Assembly: GCA_004297575.1 (NCBI GenBank)
Contig: SCSR01000092.1
Location: forward strand, 1 to 28,569
Direction of reading: 5' to 3'
Source of the DNA: an archaeon
GTDB lineage: Archaea > Aenigmatarchaeota > Aenigmatarchaeia > CG10238-14 > SCSR01
DNA length: 28,569 nt
In this document: positions 7,433-15,005 of the stretch, one piece after another
Layout: every line of letters starts with the position of its first letter
Position numbering within the stretch: position 1 is the first letter of the stretch
Notes under the pieces: generated by a model
The model's database searches: none
The model's input: only the letters and a program-made list of their open reading frames with translations
Told to the model about the DNA's origin: nothing
Program-made: the position numbers and the translations under genes

Positions 7433-8092
7433 ATGATATCCGTCATCATCCCGACAAAGGAAGAGCCAGGAATCCAAAGCTTGATAGACAAGATAAACGA
7501 GCTGGTAAAGCAACCGCATGAAATAATAATTGTTGATGACAGCGCATCGCAGCCAAGTGTCAATGGCGCGCGTGTGATAAAACAGCAGTCCCATGGTCTT
7601 GGGAACGCCGTCATGGAAGGTGTACAGCAGTCTAGCGGAGATGTCATTCTCACCATGGATGGTGATGGCTCGCACAGACCTGAGGATATACACAAGCTGA
7701 TATCTGCACTGAACAGCAGCGATGTCGTTATAGGCTCAAGGTTTGCAAGGGATGGCATGACGTTTGATGTCACTCACAGGAAATTAGCTAGCTTTTTATT
7801 CAGAAAGTTCTCATCATCCGTGCTTGATATGGGAATAGAAGACCCCATGTCAGGATTCTGCGCGTTCAAGAAAAATGTCCTGGGAAAAGTAAAGCTCAAG
7901 CCTTTAGGGATGAAGATAATTCTCGAACTGGCATACAAGGCGAAGAGGGCGGGGTACACATGCAAAGAAGTTCCGATAACTTTTGAGAGAAGGGCATATG
8001 GCAAGTCGAAATCTGGTGCAAGTGTCGGCGGCATTGCTGAGAGCTTGAGAATCATCACGCTTGTTTTCGAGCTGAAACTAGGATTGAGATGA
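7433..8092 (+). CDS. Family 2 glycosyltransferase (dolichyl-phosphate mannose synthase-like)
   Basis: A 219-residue GT-A glycosyltransferase. ISVIIPTKEE begins the nucleotide-sugar fold, VDDS at residues 34-37 and the metal-binding TMDGDGSH (74-81) are the two acidic motifs, and GSRF (101-104) and YGKSKSG (about 190-196) match the polyprenyl-phosphate mannose/glucose synthase group. There is no C-terminal membrane domain, as in the short soluble DPM1 type. It likely transfers a sugar from an NDP-sugar to a polyprenyl phosphate on the cytoplasmic face. A TATA-like TTTTATATC (7405-7413) follows tRNA-Pro directly. Its last 15 bases overlap the end of the convergent GT-C gene, a possible user of its lipid-linked sugar. 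Confidence 0.9.
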   Translation: MISVIIPTKEEPGIQSLIDKINELVKQPHEIIIVDDSASQPSVNGARVIKQQSHGLGNAVMEGVQQSSGDVILTMDGDGSHRPEDIHKLISALNSSDVVIGSRFARDGMTFDVTHRKLASFLFRKFSSSVLDMGIEDPMSGFCAFKKNVLGKVKLKPLGMKIILELAYKAKRAGYTCKEVPITFERRAYGKSKSGASVGGIAESLRIITLVFELKLGLR

Positions 8093-9604
8093 GCACGGCT
8101 TTGTGCTGTACACTTCGATTGGGGTCAGAATGGTTGTGTAAGTCTTGAAGCCTGACGGCCCGATCGCATACTGTACCGAGCTTCCTGTGAATTCCTGTTC
8201 CTTCTGCAACTGCGACGCGTATCTTGAGTCTAGCATCCCTTCTGACACATAATAGCTAGGCTGGCACGAACAGTCGAGTGACGCGACATCGCCTGGCAAA
8301 TCGGTTATCCTCGTTCGCAGATAGTAGAAACCGTACCACGTCTTGGAATAGACTTTGCCGCATGACTGCGAGTTGTCGATGATATACTGCTGGGCTTGAT
8401 GCTTGACAGTATTTATCTGCTGGTCGAGCGTAAGCTTGCTTATCGTGTCTATAGAGTTGAACACTGCAAAAACAACAAGCACTGCTATCGATACTATGGC
8501 ATAAATCTTGTTTTTCCACACGCTGTTCATCAGACCTGCAACAATCAAGTAGAGACCAGGAAGTGCAGGAAGGATGTAGCGCGGGAACTTTAATCCGAGC
8601 ATGGAATAAAAGATAAACACTGCTGCAGTGTAGAGTACCACATACCTGTAGAACTTGTTATTTACCAACACGAGTGAGGACAGCACAAGCGCCGATATCC
8701 CTAGTACGGCTTGATGTTCAAGTGGCAAAGCTGTATAAAATGCAGATAATGATGATACAACAAATGCTGCAAGGAAAACAGTCCACAGATGCTTGTGTTT
8801 TATTTTCTGCTTGGCGATGAGATAGAGCGAGGTGAATATGACGAACAGCGCGGGTATCGGAAGCAGGAACTCATACCATGTAGCAGCGAAATACTGGTAG
8901 AACGGCGATGAGAGACCTGTGCCGCCTTGGACATAATTCGACCACCAGCTCCACAGCCATCCTTGCTGGCCGATAAAGTAAGCCATCCAGAGACCGAACA
9001 TGATGAACGGCAGCATGATGGATAAAATCAATTTCTTGTTCATGAGACTTTTCCTGTCAAACAAGACCATATACCCGAGCATGGCAACAGATGCAAAGAA
9101 ACCGTACTTTGTAAGTGTTGCAACCGAACCGAAGAGAACCGCCAGTATCAGATTGCGGGAGGATTTCTTCGAATAGCCAGACCAGTAAAAGTAGAATGCG
9201 ATGGTGGAAAATAATGCCACAGGCATATCAAGCATGGCAAAATCAGAGAAGAACCAGTGTGTTGTGCTGAACATGAGAAGGATTGCAGCTATCATTCCGA
9301 CATTTCTGTTGACGAATTTCCTGCCGATGTAGTAGAGTATTGCGACATTCAGCGCTCCCAAGAATGCCATCAGCACATGGAAAAGGATTTCGGAATTATT
9401 GAATAGGATCGTGAACGGGGCGAGGAAATAATAGAACAACGGCGAGTAGGCTGATGTATAAGGCCTGCTGTTGACGATATCATTCGCATACCCGACATAA
9501 TAGACTTCGTCCTGCCCGAAATATGTGCCCATCCACCCGAGCCTGAGCAGAAAAGCGAGCATGAAAACAGAGAGCATGACAAGATGCTCTTTGCGGATTT
9601 CCAT
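8078..9604 (-). CDS. GT-C membrane glycosyltransferase (PMT/ArnT, GT39-like)
   Basis: A 508-residue integral membrane protein with roughly 11-12 hydrophobic segments and a C-terminal outside domain of about 110 residues containing several cysteines. The first extracytoplasmic loop carries FGQDEVYY (D32, E33), the acidic motif of GT-C enzymes, and the second has FAMLDMPVALF, typical of PMT/ArnT-like proteins that take sugars from polyprenyl phosphate. I start at the ATG at 9604 and not the GTG at 9622, because the TATA-like CGATAAATATCG (9624-9635 on this strand) lies 26 bases before 9604. The convergent GT2 neighbour could supply the lipid-linked donor. Acceptor, protein or lipid, unknown. 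Confidence 0.85.
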   Translation of the reverse strand: MEIRKEHLVMLSVFMLAFLLRLGWMGTYFGQDEVYYVGYANDIVNSRPYTSAYSPLFYYFLAPFTILFNNSEILFHVLMAFLGALNVAILYYIGRKFVNRNVGMIAAILLMFSTTHWFFSDFAMLDMPVALFSTIAFYFYWSGYSKKSSRNLILAVLFGSVATLTKYGFFASVAMLGYMVLFDRKSLMNKKLILSIMLPFIMFGLWMAYFIGQQGWLWSWWSNYVQGGTGLSSPFYQYFAATWYEFLLPIPALFVIFTSLYLIAKQKIKHKHLWTVFLAAFVVSSLSAFYTALPLEHQAVLGISALVLSSLVLVNNKFYRYVVLYTAAVFIFYSMLGLKFPRYILPALPGLYLIVAGLMNSVWKNKIYAIVSIAVLVVFAVFNSIDTISKLTLDQQINTVKHQAQQYIIDNSQSCGKVYSKTWYGFYYLRTRITDLPGDVASLDCSCQPSYYVSEGMLDSRYASQLQKEQEFTGSSVQYAIGPSGFKTYTTILTPIEVYSTKPCSSQS

Positions 9605-9652
9605 TATCCTAATTACAATCACTCGATATTTATCGGTTGCACAAAGGCTTAT

Positions 9653-9676
9653 AAGTAAGAAAGTAAGAAAGTAAGA
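9653..9676 (+). repeat. Three tandem octamers between TATA box and start of the AbrB gene
   Basis: AAGTAAGA occurs three times head to tail at 9653-9660, 9661-9668 and 9669-9676. The array starts inside the TATA-like GCTTATAAG (9647-9655) and ends two bases before the ATG at 9679. It therefore fills the promoter-to-start interval, where a bound repressor would block transcription. Autoregulation by the encoded AbrB-type protein is a plausible but untested reading. Confidence 0.6.
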
Positions 9677-9678
9677 TT

Positions 9679-9957
9679 ATGAAACATAAAATCTTCATGA
9701 CGAAATTGTCATCCAAAGGCCAGATAATAGTGCCGATAGAACTGAGAAAAGGTCTTGAAATGGGCACGCAATTTGCTGTCAAAAGGGACAATGATGTCAT
9801 AATCCTGAAAAAGCTTGACCCTGATTGGGAAAAGATTGAAAAAGATTTTGAAGAAGCCAGGAAACGAGTCGCAAAATCTGGCTTGAAAGAAGAAGACGTG
9901 CTAGGTATAGTGAAACGGATCAGGGAGCAGATTCGCAGGGAAGAACAAGGATCTTGA
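9679..9957 (+). CDS. AbrB/SpoVT (MazE/VapB-type) DNA-binding protein
   Basis: A 92-residue protein. Residues about 5-48 form a swapped-hairpin AbrB domain: TKLSSKGQIIVPIELRKGLEMGTQFAVKRDNDVIILKKL. The C-terminal half (50-92) is highly charged and helical, as in antitoxins that wrap a toxin. It overlaps tail-to-tail by 38 bases with a PIN-nuclease gene on the other strand, so a toxin-antitoxin relation is plausible although such pairs are normally co-directional. Three tandem octamers between TATA box and start suggest autoregulation. It could instead be a stand-alone regulator. Confidence 0.85.
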   Translation: MKHKIFMTKLSSKGQIIVPIELRKGLEMGTQFAVKRDNDVIILKKLDPDWEKIEKDFEEARKRVAKSGLKEEDVLGIVKRIREQIRREEQGS

Positions 9958-10345
9958 GGAATTCTTCTGCTGTGACGATTTTTATACCAAGAAAACTTCC
10001 GATATCTAACAAATCCCTGTCGGCTGATACTATGCAATCAGCATTGAAGGACGCAGCGCATTCCAGAACTTTATCATCACCTGGGTCGCGTGAGAAGTAT
10101 ATTTTTATCTTAGGTTCGACTAGTGAGGAAAAGTTCACTATATATTGCGCACGCTTAACCGCATCGTTCATGTCAGTTTTGAATTTCTCTTCTCTGAGCA
10201 CTACTGTTATGAATTCATTTAGCATGCTTCGTGAGGTTCCTAACAATATCCGCTTGTTCTTGGCTGCATCCAAAACCTTTCTCGGTTTCCCATTCCAGAA
10301 TATTGCAGATATCAGTATGTTGGTGTCCAATACCACTCTCATCAT
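9920..10345 (-). CDS. PIN-domain nuclease (COG1569-like, putative toxin)
   Basis: A 141-residue PIN-fold protein, a metal-dependent ribonuclease family common as VapC-type toxins. The acidic residues appear in the expected order: D7 in VVLDTNILISA, E44 in SMLNEF, D90/D91 in DPGDDKVLECA and D109/D111 in VSADRDLL. Length is normal. The RBS GAGGTGG (10350-10356 on this strand) overlaps the stop of the upstream unknown gene, so the two are probably one operon. The candidate antitoxin (AbrB type) is encoded convergently with a 38-base overlap, an unusual arrangement. Two adjacent ATG codons (10345, 10342) are possible starts. Confidence 0.88.
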   Translation of the reverse strand: MMRVVLDTNILISAIFWNGKPRKVLDAAKNKRILLGTSRSMLNEFITVVLREEKFKTDMNDAVKRAQYIVNFSSLVEPKIKIYFSRDPGDDKVLECAASFNADCIVSADRDLLDIGSFLGIKIVTAEEFLKILVLPCESAP

Positions 10346-10348
10346 ATT

Positions 10349-10356
10349 GCCACCTC
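10349..10356 (-). promoter_or_regulatory. Strong Shine-Dalgarno of the PIN gene
   Basis: GAGGTGGC on the minus strand sits 3-5 bases before the ATG pair at 10345/10342 and overlaps the TGA stop of the preceding gene (10355-10357). This indicates an internal, leadered gene within an operon, unlike the leaderless starts around it. Confidence 0.65.
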
Positions 10357-11077
10357 AGTTGGCGAACAATCCAAGAGCAGCCGCGAGCATGAACACTATC
10401 TGCCTGATCTCGGTCCTAGGGCGCCATTTGTAATCCCCGTTCTCGGATATCCTTATCGTACCTTTGTCACCGTTGATCGTGACCTGGTACCTGCTGTCTC
10501 CGTTCATGAAGCGTATCTTCGGTCTGAAACTGACGACGCGCAGGCATGTCGGGAATTTCTGCAAATACTCCTGGAATTTACCGTTCGCCTCGAGCTGGTT
10601 GCCCCTCAGCGTCTCGTACATCAAGCCTTCCACATTCTTGAACATGGCTTGCTTGAGCTCTGTAGAGTGGTTCGTGTATATCTTCTGCAGGCTCTCGGAA
10701 GTGATGGCTACCTGTGTGAGCTTGATGCCCAGCAAACTTTCGAACTGCGTGACCATCTCATCGGTCTTGGCATCATGCCACCTGTAAATCTCAAGCGTCC
10801 TGCTGATGACATTGATGAAGCAGTAGATTCTTCTGAGCGCTTTTGTCTTTCCGTTTTCCTTCAGTATCGAGATGATGTTATCCTCCTCACCGAACATCCT
10901 CTTGATGTCCTCCTCGACGTCCTCCCAGAAACAGTACTGCATGTAGACTTCGTTCTTGTTGAACTTGCTCGGCATGGCTTTCAACCAGCCACCTTCTATC
11001 CTGGCGCTAACCAAGGAATTCAGCATCTGGTGCATGCCAAGCGCCTCCTTGTATTGGTAAACCGTTATTGTCGGCAT
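10355..11077 (-). CDS. Unknown protein upstream of the PIN nuclease
   Basis: A 240-residue protein I do not recognise. It has no signal peptide; the only strongly hydrophobic stretch is at the very C-terminus (IVFMLAAALGLFAN, last 14 residues), which could be a buried helix or tail anchor. The middle is charged and helical, and SRYQVTINGDKGTIRISENGDYKWRP looks like beta-strand structure. The start is chosen from the RBS: AAAGGAGGA (11084-11092 on this strand) is 7 bases from the ATG at 11077 but only 1 base from the ATG at 11083. The PIN gene follows 9 bases downstream; a winged-helix regulator is divergent. Composition resembles the core genes. Confidence 0.65.
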   Translation of the reverse strand: MPTITVYQYKEALGMHQMLNSLVSARIEGGWLKAMPSKFNKNEVYMQYCFWEDVEEDIKRMFGEEDNIISILKENGKTKALRRIYCFINVISRTLEIYRWHDAKTDEMVTQFESLLGIKLTQVAITSESLQKIYTNHSTELKQAMFKNVEGLMYETLRGNQLEANGKFQEYLQKFPTCLRVVSFRPKIRFMNGDSRYQVTINGDKGTIRISENGDYKWRPRTEIRQIVFMLAAALGLFAN

Positions 11078-11083
11078 TTTCAT

Positions 11084-11092
11084 TCCTCCTTT
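11084..11092 (-). promoter_or_regulatory. Consensus Shine-Dalgarno that selects the start at 11077
   Basis: AAAGGAGGA on the minus strand leaves a 7-base gap to the second ATG (11077) and no useful gap to the first (11083). The preferred start is therefore the third codon of the longest frame. Confidence 0.7.
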
Positions 11093-11193
11093 TGTTATCC
11101 TTTAATATATATACATTAGTGATATCATATAAAGCTATCAGCAGCTCAGTTCCGACCAACTTATTTATATACACTGGATGCTAGTAAGAAGGT

Positions 11194-11664
11194 ATGGAAT
11201 TCAAGGTATCGAAAGATGTGGAATACGACACGACGAACGCGAGAAGGATATTCAGCCTGCTAAGCAAGAGCGAGCGCGGGCTGACCATAGTGGACATGTC
11301 AAACCAGCTAAAGCTCAACAGGCATACCGTGACGAAGCTGTGCGAGCGCATGCTGATGGAGAAGAAGATAAACTACGATGAAAAGGGACCGGCCAAGATT
11401 TACTATTCCGTAGGCCCTAGCAAGTTCGTGGGAAGGATTGACCTGAGCGACATGGAGAAATTATGGATAGATGTGTTCAAGCAGCCAAAGTATATAGGCG
11501 AGGAGGAGTTCGTGCGCATCAACCAGAGCAAGCATGACAACCTCATCAGGTCAAGCAGCAAGTTCAAGTCGGTCGGTGCTGTTGCGATAAAGAAATCCCA
11601 GCTGGTGAACCTCATCAGGATTCTCCGTGATGTAGCAAGGAAAGAGTTCGGTCTGAGCGTCTGA
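11194..11664 (+). CDS. Winged-helix transcriptional regulator
   Basis: A 156-residue protein with an N-terminal winged helix (about residues 14-73): TTNARRIFSLLSKSERGLTIVDMSNQLKLNRHTVTKLCERML as helices, then NYDEKGPAKIYYSVG as wing. The C-terminal 80 residues form a basic, serine-rich helical region (RSSSKFKSVGAVAIKKS) that is not recognised. TTATTTATATACAC (11161-11174) lies about 26 bases before the ATG. The gene is divergent from the unknown/PIN operon across a 116-base intergenic region, the layout of a local regulator. Target and effector unknown. Confidence 0.75.
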   Translation: MEFKVSKDVEYDTTNARRIFSLLSKSERGLTIVDMSNQLKLNRHTVTKLCERMLMEKKINYDEKGPAKIYYSVGPSKFVGRIDLSDMEKLWIDVFKQPKYIGEEEFVRINQSKHDNLIRSSSKFKSVGAVAIKKSQLVNLIRILRDVARKEFGLSV

Positions 11665-11695
11665 TTTATTACATCTCGGACCCAATTAGTAATCA

Positions 11696-12403
11696 ATGCT
11701 GAAAGGTAAGGTTGCTATCGTCACTGGCGGGACAATGGGCATAGGCAAGGGTATTGCTGACAAGCTTGCCGAGCACGGGGCAAAGGTTGTGGTCTGCGCT
11801 AGGAAGGGAGAAAAGACCAAGCACTATTTTGTCGAATGCGATGTTTCCAGCTTTAACGACGCACAGAGGATGGCACAGCAAGTTGTGAAGAAATTCAAGA
11901 GGATTGATATCCTGGTGAACAATGCAGGGATATACCCGTTCGTCAACCTCAAGGACATGACCGAGCAGCAGTGGGACCAGGTGATCAATGTCAACCTGAA
12001 AGGCGTTTTCAATTGCACCAAGGCTGTCATTCCGTTTATGATGAAGAAGAAATATGGAAAGATTGTCAGCACGGCTTCGATTGCCGGGGTCTCGGTTGGT
12101 TTCCCTAACCTTGTGCATTACAGCGCCTCCAAGGCAGGCATCATGGGATTCACACGTGCAGCTGCGCTTGACCTAGCACCTTACAAGATCAATGTGAACG
12201 CTGTCGCACCAGGAGCAATACTCACACCTGGCACAAAAGGAATGGACAAAGATACGATATCACACCTGATACAGGCGATACCTGAGAAAAGGATGGGCAA
12301 GCCTGTTGATATCGCAGAAACTGTCGCGTTCCTTGCTTCAGACGAGGCTTCATACATCACAGGTCAGACGATTGTAGTCGATGGCGGATATACCGATGTC
12401 TAG
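11696..12403 (+). CDS. Short-chain dehydrogenase/reductase (FabG-like)
   Basis: A 235-residue classical SDR oxidoreductase. The cofactor motif TGGTMGIG is at residues 10-17, NNAG at 75-78, and the catalytic set N100, S128, Y142 and K146 (HYSASKAG) is complete. The C-terminal DEASYITGQTIVVDGG is the usual SDR end. Basic residues after the second strand (ARKGEKTK, 35-42) hint at NADP(H). Substrate cannot be told; FabG-type ketoacyl reductase, sugar or polyol dehydrogenase are all possible. A TATA-like TGATTTATTA precedes it by about 30 bases. The TAG stop interleaves with the stop of the convergent small-protein gene in the 4-base CTAG. Confidence 0.93.
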   Translation: MLKGKVAIVTGGTMGIGKGIADKLAEHGAKVVVCARKGEKTKHYFVECDVSSFNDAQRMAQQVVKKFKRIDILVNNAGIYPFVNLKDMTEQQWDQVINVNLKGVFNCTKAVIPFMMKKKYGKIVSTASIAGVSVGFPNLVHYSASKAGIMGFTRAAALDLAPYKINVNAVAPGAILTPGTKGMDKDTISHLIQAIPEKRMGKPVDIAETVAFLASDEASYITGQTIVVDGGYTDV

Positions 12404-12606
12404 CCTTTCCACACGATGATGCTTACCATCACTGCACTGATCGTACCGTTCAAGTCCTGCATGACCATAGGCTGCTGGTATACCACCCTCTCAGTGCTCC
12501 CTATCGGCCTGTCACCGTAGGTGAACGGGAACAAGGATGCTGCAAAAACAACGCCCATGGAAAGGAGGATGACCAGCATGAAGGTGGCGACAAACAGTTT
12601 CCTCAT
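12400..12606 (-). CDS. Small exported or membrane-anchored protein, unknown
   Basis: A 68-residue protein. MRKLF followed by about 17 hydrophobic residues and VVFA-AS (residues 1-24) looks like a signal peptide or N-terminal anchor. The remaining 45 residues (SLFPFTYGDRPIGSTERVV...) have no recognised domain and end in a hydrophobic ISAVMVSIIVWKG. It shares a four-base CTAG stop overlap with the convergent SDR gene and is divergent from prefoldin alpha, with AT-rich promoter DNA between them. No function can be assigned. Confidence 0.65.
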   Translation of the reverse strand: MRKLFVATFMLVILLSMGVVFAASLFPFTYGDRPIGSTERVVYQQPMVMQDLNGTISAVMVSIIVWKG

Positions 12607-12647
12607 GGTTATTAATTTATTACGGCAGAAACTTAAAGAGTGGTAGT

Positions 12648-13049
12648 ATGGACGAGCAATTGCAACAGAAGATAGAGATGTACAGGATGCTGGAAGCCAA
12701 GGTAAGCGGGCTGATGAAACAGAAAGAGATGGTCGTGAACAAGATGCTCGAAGTCAAGACGACCGTATCCAGCCTGGATGAGATGGAGAAATCCAACGGC
12801 GAGATACTGTTCCCGCTCGGCGGAGAGGCTTGGTCGACTGCCAAAGTGTTTGACAAGGGCAGTGTTGTCGTGGAAGTAGGGGCAGGAGTCGCATTGGAGA
12901 AGACTTTTCCGGAAGCCAAGGAGATTCTGAACAAGCGCGTGAATGAACTAGAAAAGGCCATGGAAGAGATAAACAAGGAATACAATGAGAGTTCGGAAAT
13001 ACTGAACCGTCTTGGGCCAGAGATTGAGAAAGAACTGAGCAAAGGTTGA
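12648..13049 (+). CDS. pfdA: Prefoldin subunit alpha
   Basis: A 133-residue subunit of the jellyfish-shaped chaperone that captures unfolded proteins and passes them to the thermosome. Two long coiled coils (about residues 1-45 and 95-133) flank a beta-hairpin region EILFPLGGEAWSTAKVFDKGSVVVEVGAGVALEKT (53-87), which matches the alpha-class signature; the four hairpin strands distinguish it from the beta class. TATA-like TTTATTAC lies about 28 bases upstream. FtsY follows after four bases, so the two are probably co-transcribed, a common archaeal arrangement. Confidence 0.94.
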   Translation: MDEQLQQKIEMYRMLEAKVSGLMKQKEMVVNKMLEVKTTVSSLDEMEKSNGEILFPLGGEAWSTAKVFDKGSVVVEVGAGVALEKTFPEAKEILNKRVNELEKAMEEINKEYNESSEILNRLGPEIEKELSKG

Positions 13050-13053
13050 ACAA

Positions 13054-14304
13054 ATGCTTGGATTCCTGAAGAAAAAATTATCTAAAGCAATAGAAGGCAT
13101 AACCAAGAGAGCCGAGGTAAAGGAGAAGGCTGCTGAGGAATTGTCCAAGCCCGGAGTGAAGGAAGAAATCAAGCAAGCTATTGAGACTGTCGAACCGCAA
13201 GTCAAGACAGAAGCTGTTCCTGAAGAAACTGTCAAACAAGTCGAAGAAGCTGTCCATGAAAAATTATCCGAACCCAAAGTGAGCGAACCATCAATCGAGG
13301 CAGTCGAGCATGCTATCGAAGAAGAAATGCCAAAGACACCTGAACCGCAGGAAGTGAAGATAGATGTCGTACCTAAACTCGAGACAGTCGAAGCGGAAGT
13401 GATTGTTGAAAAGCCGAAGAAGAGCCTGTTCAAGAAACTTGCTGAAAAAGTCGTTAAGAAAGTCACAGAGAAAAAGCTAGAGCTGGAAGATGTGCAGCCG
13501 ATATTACAGGAACTTGAAACCGGATTGATAGAATCGGATGTTGCAGTGGAAGTATCTGAAAAGATTACAGGCGATCTGAAGAACGCATTGGTCGGCGGCG
13601 AGATAAAACGAGGGAAGGAAAAGGAAGCTGTGACTGATGCATTGAGAAAAAGTTTGCTGGGCATACTGTCGGTGCCTGAAATCAACCTCGAAGATGCGAC
13701 AAGAGAAAAGAAACCTTTCGTGATATTGTTTTTGGGATTCAACGGAGCTGGCAAGACCACTACTATTGCAAAGGTGGGCAAATGGCTGATGGATAAGGGG
13801 CATACTGTTGTTTTTGCTGCAGGGGATACATGGAGGAAGGCTGCAATCGAGCAGCTGGAGGAGCATGGCAAGGCGTTGAACGTGAACGTGATCAAGCACA
13901 CTTATGGAGCTGACCCGGCTGCTGTCATCTACGACGGAATCGAACATGCCAAGGCTAGGGGGATTGACGTGTTGCTGGCGGACAGCGCAGGCAGGACGCA
14001 TGTGAACCAGAATCTCATCAATGAACTGAAGAAGGTTGTCCGTGTTGCCAAGCCTGACTTAAAAGTCCTTGTCATGGATTCATTAGTGGGAAATGATGCA
14101 GTGGAACAGGCGAAGATGTTCAACGAAGCGGTAGGCGTGGATGCGGTTGTTTTCACAAAGCTTGACGTGAACCAGAAAGGCGGGGCGATACTTTCTGTCA
14201 CTCATCTGCTGAAGAAACCTGTACTGTTCCTAGGGACTGGACAGGAGTATGAGAAACTGATCAAATTTGACAGTACAAAATTTGTGGACGAGCTGTTGAT
14301 CTAA
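13054..14304 (+). CDS. ftsY: Signal recognition particle receptor FtsY
   Basis: A 416-residue SRP receptor GTPase that docks SRP-ribosome complexes at the membrane. An amphipathic N-terminal helix (1-20) is followed by a Glu/Pro/Val-rich acidic linker (20-120), the helical N domain (about 124-215) and the G domain. GTPase motifs are GFNGAGKTTT (228-237), GDTWRKAAIEQL (257-268), DSAGR (310-314), TKLD (368-371) and GTGQ (394-397). The receptor-type DSAGR differs slightly from DTAGR, and DTWRKAA replaces the common DTFRAAA. It lies 4 bases after prefoldin alpha. Its TAA stop interleaves with the stop of the convergent membrane-protein gene (CTAA, 14301-14304). Confidence 0.97.
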   Translation: MLGFLKKKLSKAIEGITKRAEVKEKAAEELSKPGVKEEIKQAIETVEPQVKTEAVPEETVKQVEEAVHEKLSEPKVSEPSIEAVEHAIEEEMPKTPEPQEVKIDVVPKLETVEAEVIVEKPKKSLFKKLAEKVVKKVTEKKLELEDVQPILQELETGLIESDVAVEVSEKITGDLKNALVGGEIKRGKEKEAVTDALRKSLLGILSVPEINLEDATREKKPFVILFLGFNGAGKTTTIAKVGKWLMDKGHTVVFAAGDTWRKAAIEQLEEHGKALNVNVIKHTYGADPAAVIYDGIEHAKARGIDVLLADSAGRTHVNQNLINELKKVVRVAKPDLKVLVMDSLVGNDAVEQAKMFNEAVGVDAVVFTKLDVNQKGGAILSVTHLLKKPVLFLGTGQEYEKLIKFDSTKFVDELLI

Positions 14305-14879
14305 AATTTGCTAAATATCTGACTTTTCAGCGTGCTGAAAATCAATAGAGTGTCGATGCTTACCAAGTATATCGGGAATGCGTATTCTGAGAATGTCCCC
14401 ATTGTGGCAGCCAAGAAGCTTGTGGATGCGCTAAACAGCCCTACAATGTAGGGCCAAGGGGATTCTGTTTTGGGATAATGCCATGCCTTGGTCAGGGTAG
14501 GTACTGCTGCTAGCGCATCGCCTGCAATAGCAAATATTATTGCAATGTTTGGATTGTCAGTAATCATCCAAAGAATGATAGCCAATGCTGACAAAATACC
14601 GCACGTATAATCGAATGGAGTCAGCTTCCAGTAAGCTTTCTTAATCAGCAAGGAGGAAACGAATATCAGAAACGGAGAGAAGCCTGCCATGAACACCGGC
14701 AAAACTGCCCAGCCTACACCACTTGACACGGCTGCCGCAGTTGCGATGAAAGGTGCGATAGCCCACATGAGCCATGTTACCCTGTTTGGTTTGGCACCTC
14801 CTTTGAACATAGAACGGATATACATCAAGCATCCAAACAGAACTGCAAAAGCAGCAACGAAAACCAAATATTGAAGCAT
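14301..14879 (-). CDS. Multi-spanning membrane protein, unknown
   Basis: A 192-residue protein with about six hydrophobic helices (near residues 3-22, 35-55, 58-78, 90-106, 112-130 and 143-185). KPNRVTWLMWAIAP opens one helix pair, and PTLTKAWHYPKTESPWPY comes before the last pair. The PT...W..PK...PW pattern is reminiscent of PQ-loop/SWEET-like repeat proteins, but I could not confirm this. It is inserted antisense between ftsY and srp54, shares a 4-base stop overlap with ftsY and is divergent from srp54. Function unknown. Confidence 0.7.
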   Translation of the reverse strand: MLQYLVFVAAFAVLFGCLMYIRSMFKGGAKPNRVTWLMWAIAPFIATAAAVSSGVGWAVLPVFMAGFSPFLIFVSSLLIKKAYWKLTPFDYTCGILSALAIILWMITDNPNIAIIFAIAGDALAAVPTLTKAWHYPKTESPWPYIVGLFSASTSFLAATMGTFSEYAFPIYLVSIDTLLIFSTLKSQIFSKF

Positions 14880-14973
14880 ACTATATTAGAAAACCTTTCC
14901 TGCGGATATAAACTTTCTTGTAACAATTATTTCCAATGTGATTTCGAACTTAACGAAGCTGTTGACCGAATAA

Positions 14974-14983
14974 CCTATTTAAG
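14974..14983 (+). promoter_or_regulatory. TATA box fixing the srp54 start
   Basis: CCTATTTAAG is centred about 27 bases before the ATG at 15006. The longest open frame would begin at 14871, upstream of this promoter, so the ATG at 15006 is the real start and the transcript is probably leaderless. Confidence 0.65.
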
Positions 14984-15005
14984 CCACATAAGGGAATTTG
15001 ATTTC

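Noticed and set aside
12948..13901. Long minus-strand frame (317 codons) opposite prefoldin alpha and ftsY
   Set aside because: Serine/threonine/phenylalanine-rich low-complexity translation typical of the shadow of a Glu/Lys-rich gene; the plus strand encodes clear FtsY motifs.
14871..15005. Extra 45 codons at the 5' end of the srp54 frame
   Set aside because: They carry no SRP54 similarity, overlap the divergent membrane gene and span the TATA box at 14974-14983; the protein from 15006 has the family's normal start and length.
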